DNA from: Thermomonas sp. XSG | Lineage (GTDB): Bacteria > Pseudomonadota > Gammaproteobacteria > Xanthomonadales > Xanthomonadaceae | DNA: 64,000 bases | Reading direction: 5' to 3' | Assembly: GCF_014678725.1 (NCBI RefSeq) | Contig: NZ_CP061497.1 | Span: 2,434,001 to 2,498,000, forward strand | Shown here: positions 54,945-64,000 of the stretch, piece after piece | Layout of the letters: each line of letters begins with the position of its first letter | Position numbering within the stretch: position 1 is the stretch's first letter | Translations under genes and position numbers: made by a program | The notes under the pieces: model-generated | What the model saw: the letters and a program-made list of their open reading frames with translations, nothing else | What the model was told of the DNA's origin: nothing | The model's database searches: none

Positions 54945-57557
54945 ATGTCCAAATCCCCCGCTTCCCGCAGCGGCAGCGTCGCCACCCGCCTGATGCTGGG
55001 GGTCGCCCTGATTGCCATCGCCGCGTTCGGGCTGACCGCCGCGGTGAGCTACTGGAAGAGCAGCCGCGCGCTGCTAGCGTCGGCGCAGGGTGCGCTGGAG
55101 AACCTGGCGCAGTAAGAAACCCAGCGCGTCGCGGTGGAGATGAGCCAGTCCTATGACGCGGTGCAGACCCTCGCCGAGAACCTGAAGACCCAGCGCGGCC
55201 AGGTCAGCCGCGCGGTGGTCGACGAGACCTTCAAGCAGCAGGTCGAGATGCATCCGGAGCGCGCCGGCATGTGCGTGCTGTTCGAACCCGACGCCTTCGA
55301 CGGCAAGGACGCGGAGTTCGTGGATGCGCCCATGCACGACGCCACCGGCCGCTTCATGAGCTACTACGCGCGCGTCGATGGCAAGGTCGTGGGCGAGCCC
55401 CTGCGCGACTATGAAGACCCGAAGCTGGGCGAGTGGTACGTCACTCCCAAGACGCTGAAGCGGCCGGTGATCATCGAGCCCTACCCGTACCAGGTGGGCG
55501 GCAAGACCCTGATGCTGACCACGATTGCGATTCCGATCATGGAAGGCGACCGCGTGCTGGGCGTGGTGACCTCGGAATTCGAACTGTCCACCCTGCAGCA
55601 GCGGGTTGCGCAGCTGCGCCCACTGGGCGAGGGCCGCGCCGAACTGCTGTCGCCGATGGGCACGGTGGTGGCGTCGCCGGACGCCGCCAGCATCGGCAAG
55701 AAGCGCGAGGACGCGACCACCAGGGCGATCCTGGCCGCGACCGAGGAGGACCGGCTCTACAGCGACTTCAATGCCGACGCACAGGGCATGGTGAAGGTCT
55801 ACGCGCCGCTGCGCGTGGGCGAGAGCAACCGCCGTTTCGCGCTGGGCGTGCTGGTGCCGCGGGCGCTGCTGACCGCGCAGGCGCGTTCGCAGCTGGTGCT
55901 GGTGGTGCTGATCGGCCTGCTGGCCGCGGTGGCGCTGTGCGCCGGCCTGTACCTGGTGCTGCGCCAGCTGGTGCTGCGGCCGCTGGCGGAGGCGGTGCGG
56001 GTTTCCGGCGACGTGGCCGACGGCCGGCTGGACACCCATATCCCGCAGGTCGGCAACAACGAGCTGGGCCGGCTGCTGCAGGCGCAGCGGCGGATGGTCG
56101 ACCAGCTCAAGGCACGCTCGGAACAGGACCGGGCGCGGGCCGCGGAAGACCTGCGCATCCGCACCGCGCTGGACGAAGTCAGCACCAGCGTGATGATCGC
56201 CGATGCCGACCTCAACATCATCTACGGCAACAAGCCGCTGATGAAGATGCTGGGCGAGGCCGAGCAGGACCTGCGCCGTGACCTGCCACAGTTCGACCTG
56301 CGCACGATGATCGGCAGCAACATCGACATCTTCCACAAGCATCCGGCGCACCAGCGCCGGCTGCTGGGTGAGCTGCGCGGGACCCACCGCGCGCAGATCA
56401 CCGTGGGCAACCACATCCTGCGCCAGCTCATCAACCCGGTCACCGACGCGCAGGGCCAGCGCGTTGGCTACGTGGTGGAGTGGGACGACCGCACCGAGGA
56501 GGTGCGGATCGAAGGGGAGGTCAGCGACATCATCCGCAATGCGGTCGATGGCGACCTGTCCGGGCGGATCCCGCTGGATGGCAAGCAGGGCTTCCTGCTG
56601 CAGCTTTCGGGGCAGATGAATGACCTGCTGTCCGCCATTTCCGGCAGCGTCGAGCAGGTGTCCACCGTGCTGCGCGCGCTGTCGCAGGGCGACCTGACCG
56701 CGCGCATGGATGGGGACTTCCGCGGTGTGTTCGCGCGCATGCGCGACGACGCCAACGCCACCGTGGCCCAACTCACCGGAATCGTGTCCGGCATCCAGCA
56801 GGCCGCCGGAAACATCAATGCCGCCGCCAGCGAGATCGCCGCTGGCAATGACGACCTCTCGCGCCGCACCGAACAACAAGCGGCATCCCTGGAGGAGACC
56901 GCGGCGTCGATGGAGGAGCTCACCTCCACCGTCAAGCAGAACGCCGACAACGCACGCCAGGCCAACCAGGTGGCGCAGGGTGCGGCGCAGGTGGCGGCGC
57001 AGGGTGGCCAGGTGGTTGACCAGGTCGTGACCACCATGTCGGCCATCGACGCCTCGTCGAAGAAGATCGCCGACATCATCAGCGTGATCGACGGCATCGC
57101 CTTCCAGACCAACATCCTGGCCCTGAACGCGGCGGTGGAAGCCGCCCGCGCCGGCGAGCAGGGCCGCGGCTTCGCGGTGGTGGCGGGCGAAGTGCGCGCG
57201 CTGGCGCAGCGCAGCGCCGGCGCGGCCAAGGAGATCAAGCAGCTGATCGAGGAGTCGGTGGGCAAGGTGACCGACGGCTCGACGCTGGTGCGCCAGGCCG
57301 GCAGCACCATGCACGAGATCGTGACCTCGGTGTAGCGGGTCACCGACATCATGGCGGAGATTTCCGCGGCTTCGCAGGAGCAGAGCTCGGGCATCGAGCA
57401 GGTCAACCGCACGGTGACCCAGATGGACGAAACCACCCAGCAGAACGCGGCGCTGGTGGAAGAGGCCACCGCCGCGGCCCGTTCGATGGAAGAGCAGGCG
57501 CGCCAGCTCAGCGCCGCGGTGGCCGCGTTCCGGCTCCAGGGCGGACCTGTCCTATAA
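54945..57557 (+). pseudogene. Methyl-accepting chemotaxis protein with two in-frame stops
   Basis: An 870-codon chemoreceptor gene kept in a single frame from the ATG at 54945, but with TAA at 55113-55115 (codon 57) and TAG at 57333-57335 (codon 797). Domains in order: transmembrane helix (about 16-36), a periplasmic Cache-type sensor (about 40-300, with [21 protein letters not shown]), second helix (about 305-330), HAMP, a PAS-like domain with [18 protein letters not shown], and a long cytoplasmic signalling coil. The tip has [20 protein letters not shown] and [16 protein letters not shown]. The second stop sits in SV[14 protein letters not shown], where homologues have Gln, Lys or Arg. No frameshift exists, and translation from an internal ATG at 55140 would lose the first helix. 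Ligand unknown. Confidence 0.86.
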
Positions 57558-57776
57558 CGGACCGCGCCGACTCATCCGCAGGGCGTCGCGGCGGCGCTCC
57601 CGCGGGTTGCATCGGGCCGCAACCGTGACCGCCATCGCCGTTCCGGCGGGTGGCCCCCAACTCCCCCGGCAGAGCGCCGTTATCCGGGGGCGAGGCCGTG
57701 CGGCCGCGTCCGGACAGCGGCCGCGGCGCGTCGCTGTGACCGGACCTCCCCCACTCGAACAAGACAAGGCATGTCC
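57558..57776 (+). other. Intergenic region before the porin
   Basis: About 219 bp of GC-rich sequence. No terminator follows the chemoreceptor stop. Short frames on both strands here have no family resemblance. It should hold the porin promoter, but I see no clear hexamer pair. Confidence 0.4.
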
Positions 57777-58961
57777 ATGCAACTCAAGAAACTATCGATC
57801 GCGCTGGCGCTCGGCTTGGCACTCGCGCAGGGCGCCCAGGCGCAGGATGGAGAAGAACGCTTCAAGCTGAGCGGGTTCGGCACGCTCGGCATCGCCCATT
57901 CCAGCGAAGACAAGGCCGACGTGACCCCGGATTTCCAGGTCGACCGCGGCGTAGGCGCCAGCGACGCTGTCTCCGGCCGGCTGGACTCGCGCATCGGCGT
58001 GCAGCTCAACGCCGGATTCAGCGACAACTTCAGCGGCGTGGTGCAGGCCGTCAGCGAATACGCGGTGACCAAGTCGTATCGCCCGGAACTCACCCTGGCG
58101 CACGTCAAGTACCGCTTCTCGTCGGCCTTCAGCGCCCGTCTCGGCCGCATTTCCGCGCCGCTTTACATGCTGTCCGAGTACCAGCGCGTCGGCTACGCGA
58201 TGCCGTGGGCCCGTCCGCCGCAGGAGGTCTACAACTACCTGCTGCCGATGGATGGCATCGAGGGGCAGTACAACATCACCGCCGGTGAAACCGTCATCGG
58301 CATCCAGGGCTTCTATGGCCGTATCGACTCCGAAAAGGCCGACGTCAACGCGATGCGCGGGATGGCGGTGACGGTCGACAAGGGCGCGTCAAGTTTCCGC
58401 GTCAGCCACATCCTCGGCCGCGTGCAGTACGTCACCGCCGACATCGACGCGCTGTTCAACACCTACCGCAACCTGCCGATCCCGGCGCTGGCGGCGGCGG
58501 CGGCGCGGCTCGACCCACGCGACATGGACGGCAGCTTCAGCGGCATCGGCTACAGCTACGACCCGGGCGACTGGTTCCTGCGCAGCGAAATCATCCGCGC
58601 CGACTACGCGCCGTCGATCAGCGGCAAGACCACCTCGGGCTACGCCAGCGTGGGCTATCGCCATGGCAGCCTGACGCCGTCGCTGACGGTGGCGCACGTG
58701 GACGTGCGCGGGCAGGAAATGCCGGGCGCGCTCGACCCGTTCGGCCTGCTCAACGGCGCCGTCGCCAGCAACAACGCCAACCGCCACAGCTACTCGGCGG
58801 CGCTGCGTTGGGACGTGCGCGACAACGTCGCCATCAAGTTCCAGGCCAGCCGCGTCCAGAACCATTCCGGCTCGTTCGGCAGCCTGGACAACCTGCAGCC
58901 GGGCTTCCAGCCGGGCCGCGGCTACAACCTGCTGTCGGCCTCCGTCGACTTCGTCTTCTGA
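57777..58961 (+). CDS. Outer-membrane porin
   Basis: A 394-residue protein with a signal peptide (MQLKKLSIALALGLALAQ... AQAQ) and short alternating beta strands throughout, ending in SASVDFVF, the terminal Phe typical of porins. Blocks such as KLSGFGTLGIAHSSED, RLDSRIGVQLNAGFSDNF and VKYRFSSAFSARLGRI resemble gammaproteobacterial general porins that are encoded next to small binding proteins. AAGG lies 7 nt before the ATG at 57777; the ATG at 57771 is too close to it. The next gene starts 10 bp after the stop, so the two are one transcript. Specificity is unknown. Confidence 0.82.
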   Translation: MQLKKLSIALALGLALAQGAQAQDGEERFKLSGFGTLGIAHSSEDKADVTPDFQVDRGVGASDAVSGRLDSRIGVQLNAGFSDNFSGVVQAVSEYAVTKSYRPELTLAHVKYRFSSAFSARLGRISAPLYMLSEYQRVGYAMPWARPPQEVYNYLLPMDGIEGQYNITAGETVIGIQGFYGRIDSEKADVNAMRGMAVTVDKGASSFRVSHILGRVQYVTADIDALFNTYRNLPIPALAAAAARLDPRDMDGSFSGIGYSYDPGDWFLRSEIIRADYAPSISGKTTSGYASVGYRHGSLTPSLTVAHVDVRGQEMPGALDPFGLLNGAVASNNANRHSYSAALRWDVRDNVAIKFQASRVQNHSGSFGSLDNLQPGFQPGRGYNLLSASVDFVF

Positions 58962-58970
58962 GGTGAGCCC

Positions 58971-59399
58971 ATGACTATTACTTCTAAGCGGCGCATGCTC
59001 CTGCTCGCCGCGCTGTTGACGGCCACCTCGGTGGCGCAGGCCGGCGTGGTGGTGGTGATGTCGTCGAAAAGCGACGTGTCCTCGCTGAGCAAGGCGCAGG
59101 TGGCACAGATCTTCATGGCCAAGACCGACGCCCTGCCCAACGGGCGGGTCGCCAAACCGGTCGACCAGGCGGAAGGGTCGGCCGTGCGCAACGAGTTCTA
59201 CGACAAGGTGGCCGACAAGTCCGCCGCGCAGATGAAGGCGTACTGGTCGCAGCTGACCTTCACCGGCAAGGCGCAGCCGCCACGCAAGGTCTCGGGCGAT
59301 GCGGCGGTCAAGGCCGCGCTGGGCGAAAACCCGGCGGCGATCGGCTACATCAGCGATGGCGCCGTCGACGGCAGCGTCAAGGTGGTGTTCAAGCCCTGA
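58971..59399 (+). CDS. Small periplasmic PstS-like binding protein
   Basis: A 142-residue protein with a signal peptide (RRMLLLAALLTATSVAQA). The mature part begins GVVVVMSSKSDVSSLSKAQV, followed by QIFMAKTDALPNG and a later PAAIGYI, features of PBP-like (phosphate-binding-type) domains. It is only half of a normal solute-binding protein, and no ABC permease or ATPase is nearby. Homologous small proteins are often annotated as phosphate ABC transporter substrate-binding. Here it is co-transcribed with the porin and follows a chemoreceptor, suggesting ligand capture for uptake or sensing; that is inference. A good GAGGTGAG ribosome site precedes it. Confidence 0.78.
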   Translation: MTITSKRRMLLLAALLTATSVAQAGVVVVMSSKSDVSSLSKAQVAQIFMAKTDALPNGRVAKPVDQAEGSAVRNEFYDKVADKSAAQMKAYWSQLTFTGKAQPPRKVSGDAAVKAALGENPAAIGYISDGAVDGSVKVVFKP

Positions 59400-59428
59400 T
59401 CCCGACGGATCGATGCCGGGCAAGCCCG

Positions 59429-59462
59429 AGCCCGCGTCGCGCCCCGCGACGCGGGCTTTTTT
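59429..59462 (+). terminator. Terminator of the porin/binding-protein operon
   Basis: A perfect 13-bp stem (AGCCCGCGTCGCG and its complement, CCC loop) is followed by a T run that ends at the convergent sufS stop codon. Confidence 0.92.
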
Positions 59463-60697
59463 CATGCCAGCAGACGCTTCACCTTGCGCAGCGCGGCGAT
59501 GAACGCGTCGATTTCCTCATGCGTGTTGTAGAACGCAAGCGAAGCGCGGCAGGTGGTGCCCACGCCCAGCCACTGCAGCAGCGGGTGCGCGCAGTGCTGG
59601 CCGGAGCGCACCGCGACGCCTTCGAGATCCAGCAGGGTGGCGAGGTCGTGCGAATGCGTGCCCTCGATGGCAAAGCTGATCACCGCGGCCTTGTGCGCGG
59701 CAGTGCCATACAGGCGCAGACCGTCGATCTTGAGCAGTTCTTCGGTGGCGTGCGCCAGCAGCGCCTGTTCGCGCGCGGCGATATCGGCCATCCCGATGGA
59801 GGCCAGGTAATCGCAGGCCGCCCCCAGGCCGACGTGGCCGGCGATATTGGGCGTGCCCGCCTCGAACTTGTGCGGGCCTTCGTTGAACACGGTGCCGTCG
59901 AAACGCACTTCCCGGATCATCTCGCCACCGCCGAGGAACGGCGGCATCGCATCGATGTGCTCACGCCGCGCCCACAGCGCCCCGGTGCCGGTGGGCCCGC
60001 TCATCTTGTGGCCGGTGACCGCGTAGAAGTCGCAGCCGATGGCGGGAATATCCACCGGCATGTGCGGCGCGGCCTGCGAGCCGTCGACCACCGTGGTGAT
60101 CCCGCGCTTGCGCGCCTCGCGGCAGATGTCGGCAACCGGGTTGATGGTGCCAAGCACATTACTGACGTGGGTCAGCGCCAGCAGCTTCACCTCGGGCGTC
60201 ATCGCCGCGGACAGCGCATCGAGGTCGAGGCTGCCGTCCGGCAGCAGTTCCGCCACCTTGATGGTCGCGCCGGTGCGCTGGGCGATGAGCTGCCAGGGCA
60301 CGATGTTGGCGTGGTGCTCCATCCGGGTGACGAGGATGGCATCGCCCGCCTTCAGCTGCGGCAGGCCCCACGAATACGCCACCAGGTTGATGGCGAAGGT
60401 GGTGCCGCTGCACAGGATCAGCTCGTCGGTGCGCACGTTGAGGAAGCGCGCCAGCTTGCCGCGTGCGCCTTCATAGGCCTCGGTGGCCTCGCTGCCGAGT
60501 GCGTGCACCGCGCGGCTGACGTTGGCATTGTGGCGGCGGTAGAAGTCGTCGGTGGCGGCGATCACCGCCTCGGGCTTCTGCCCGGTATTGGCCGCATCGA
60601 AATAGATCAGCGGTTTGCCGTGGACCTGCCGCTGCAGCAGAGGGAAGTCCCTGCGCACGGCCGCCCAGTCGATCGCCGATACCGTTTCCATGTTCAC
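59462..60697 (-). CDS. sufS: Cysteine desulfurase SufS
   Basis: A 411-residue PLP enzyme that removes sulfur from cysteine for Fe-S cluster assembly. The PLP lysine is in VTGHKMSGPTGTGALWAR and the active cysteine is in RSGQHCAHPLLQWLG; YFDAANTGQKP near the N-terminus is a small variation on the usual YLDNAATSQKP. The start is GTG at 60697, overlapping the sufD stop (GTGA); an ATG at 60691 is an alternative. It is last in sufBCDS, and no sufE is seen within the window. Confidence 0.95.
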   Translation of the reverse strand: MNMETVSAIDWAAVRRDFPLLQRQVHGKPLIYFDAANTGQKPEAVIAATDDFYRRHNANVSRAVHALGSEATEAYEGARGKLARFLNVRTDELILCSGTTFAINLVAYSWGLPQLKAGDAILVTRMEHHANIVPWQLIAQRTGATIKVAELLPDGSLDLDALSAAMTPEVKLLALTHVSNVLGTINPVADICREARKRGITTVVDGSQAAPHMPVDIPAIGCDFYAVTGHKMSGPTGTGALWARREHIDAMPPFLGGGEMIREVRFDGTVFNEGPHKFEAGTPNIAGHVGLGAACDYLASIGMADIAAREQALLAHATEELLKIDGLRLYGTAAHKAAVISFAIEGTHSHDLATLLDLEGVAVRSGQHCAHPLLQWLGVGTTCRASLAFYNTHEEIDAFIAALRKVKRLLA

Positions 60698-61952
60698 GCG
60701 CCCAGCCTCGCCAGGGCGCGACCCAGCGCGGCGTCGGCCAGCGCGCGGCTGGGGCCGTCGCCGATGGCGTTGACCACCTCGCGGCAGAACGCGCCGGTCA
60801 GCAGCGCGCGCGCCTGCACCTCCGGCAATCCGCGCGAGCGCAGGTAGAACAGAGCGGTGGGATCGAGCTGGCCGACCGTGGCGCCGTGGGCGGCTTTGAC
60901 CTCGTCGGCGTGGATTACCAGCACCGGCTGGGTGTCGATCTCCGCCTCGTTGGACAGCAGCAGGTTCTTGTTGGACAGGTCGGCCTCGGTGCCGTCGGCG
61001 CCGGGGTGGATGGTGATGCCGCCGTGGAAGACCGCGCGCCCGCGCTGGCCGGCCAGGCCGCGCCAGGTCAGGCCGCAGCGGTTGTCGCGGGCAAGGTGTT
61101 CGATGCCGAGGCGGGTATCCACGTGGCGGCGGCCGTCGGCCAGCAGCACGCCATCGGCCCGCAGCGTGGCGCCATCGCCCTCCAGCCGTACGTTGAGTTC
61201 GTGGCGCGACAGTGCCGCGCCCAGCTCCAGGTCGGTGCGCGCATAGCCGGCGTCGCGCGCCAGCACCGCGTCGGTGCGGGCGAACAGGCTGGCGCGCGCG
61301 GCGGCATCCTGCACGCGCACGTGCGACAGGCGTGCGCCGTCGGCCACGTGTGCATGCAGCAGCCCATTGCCGAGGTGGGCATGCTCGCCCGCAGCCAGTT
61401 CATGTTCCACCAGTTGCAGCGCCGCGCCTTCGCGCAGCTCGATGAAATGCCGCAGGTGCCAGGCCGCATCGCCGCCGTCCTGCGGCGCGCCGACATGGAC
61501 GATGTGCAGGGGGGATTCGACCTGCACCCCGGCGTCGACGCGGACCACCACGCCTTCGCGCGCCAGCGCGGCATTGAGGCGGGCGAAGGGTTCGTCGATG
61601 CGCTGGTAGCGGCGTTCGAGGAAATGGACTGCGCGCGGATCATCGCCTTGCAGCAGCCGCGACAGCGGGCCGACTTCGATGCCGACGGGCAGCGCCGACA
61701 CATCGCTCAAGACTGCATCGAAATGACCATTGACGAAGACGATGCGTGGTGCGGGAATCGCGGCCAGCAGCGTGGGATCGATAGCCACCGCCGCGGCCTG
61801 CGCGAAGCTGCGGCGTTCCAGCTGGCGCAGCGAGGTGTATTTCCAGCTTTCCGCGCGCTGCGGCAGGCCGTCGCGCAGCACCTCGTCCAGCAGCGCGCGG
61901 CGGGTGGCGTCGCCCTCGAAGCCAGCGGCCAGCGAGTCGAGCAGGGCGCCCA

Positions 61953-61953
<1 letters not shown>
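60694..61953 (-). CDS. sufD: Fe-S cluster assembly protein SufD
   Basis: A 419-residue scaffold subunit that forms SufBC2D. SESWKYTSLRQLERR at the N-terminus is typical, then a right-handed beta-helix, and the C-terminal stretch FYLRSRGLPEVQARALLTGAF contains the region that pairs with SufB. The histidine in the VKAAHGATVGQLD motif is the conserved metal-related SufD residue. It overlaps sufC by the TGATG junction. Confidence 0.96.
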
Positions 61954-62714
<761 letters not shown>

Positions 62715-62766
62715 GTGCGTTTCCAATAGGTTCTTTCGAGTCCATCCCCTGCGGGGATGGAGAAAA

Positions 62767-64000
<1,234 letters not shown>

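Noticed and set aside
52402-57335. Global reassignment of TAG/TAA to a sense codon
   Set aside because: Several intact genes here end normally with TAG (queG, nnrDE, rnfB, HIT) or TAA (mrp) at family-correct lengths.

Overview
The window is high-GC, gene-dense bacterial chromosome with no plasmid, phage, IS, CRISPR, tRNA or rRNA signature. Gene content (TonB-dependent receptors next to S9 peptidases, a GumN-like protein, the nnrDE-tsaE-amiC-mutL order, stand-alone rnfB near metG, mrp-dcd, sufBCDS) points to a gammaproteobacterium of the Lysobacterales (Xanthomonadaceae). The nitric oxide reductase/FNR/HemN group suggests a denitrifying or facultative member such as a Pseudoxanthomonas, Thermomonas or Luteimonas relative. 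The genus is an inference.

Layout. (1) 1-4351: low-oxygen module on the minus strand: quinol-type nitric oxide reductase norB (cut by the window edge), an FNR-type regulator with its four cluster cysteines, and hemN, with a perfect FNR box 36 bp before hemN and a near-match before norB. (2) 4368-7374: a TPMT-family methyltransferase and parC. (3) 7.7-20 kb: a plus-strand locus of a small DUF3617-like exported protein, a 2577-residue Ig-like repeat protein with ten almost exact 116-residue repeats and two C-terminal OmpA-like domains, and a 1228-residue outer-membrane barrel. This is the least described part of the window. (4) 20-28.4 kb: queG divergent from nnrDE-tsaE-amiC-mutL, followed by a DUF1684 lipoprotein and a TraB/GumN protein. 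(5) 28.4-31.4 kb: rnfB, a hemerythrin and metG.

(6) 31.5-41.5 kb: an accessory nutrient/surface block of two tandem DUF2147 proteins, a Sel1-repeat protein and a receptor-S9 peptidase-receptor set, each large gene with its own terminator. It lies between metG and mrp-dcd, which are usually close neighbours in this family. (7) 41.8-46.5 kb: mrp, dcd, a REPIN-like palindrome, a HIT protein, a dienelactone hydrolase, rimO and a small membrane protein. (8) 46.5-59.4 kb: a beta-CASP nuclease, a paired M16 peptidase operon, an M13 peptidase broken by one in-frame stop, an EptA-type lipid A transferase, a chemoreceptor with two in-frame stops, a porin and a small periplasmic binding protein. (9) 59.4-64 kb: minus-strand sufB(partial)-sufC-sufD-sufS for Fe-S cluster assembly.

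The Fe-S supply (Suf, Mrp) serves many enzymes seen here (FNR, HemN, QueG, RnfB, RimO). Several housekeeping genes carry a -10 hexamer only 6-8 nt before the start codon, suggesting leaderless transcripts. Three clean in-frame stops in two otherwise intact genes within 5 kb are the main anomaly on the right side.
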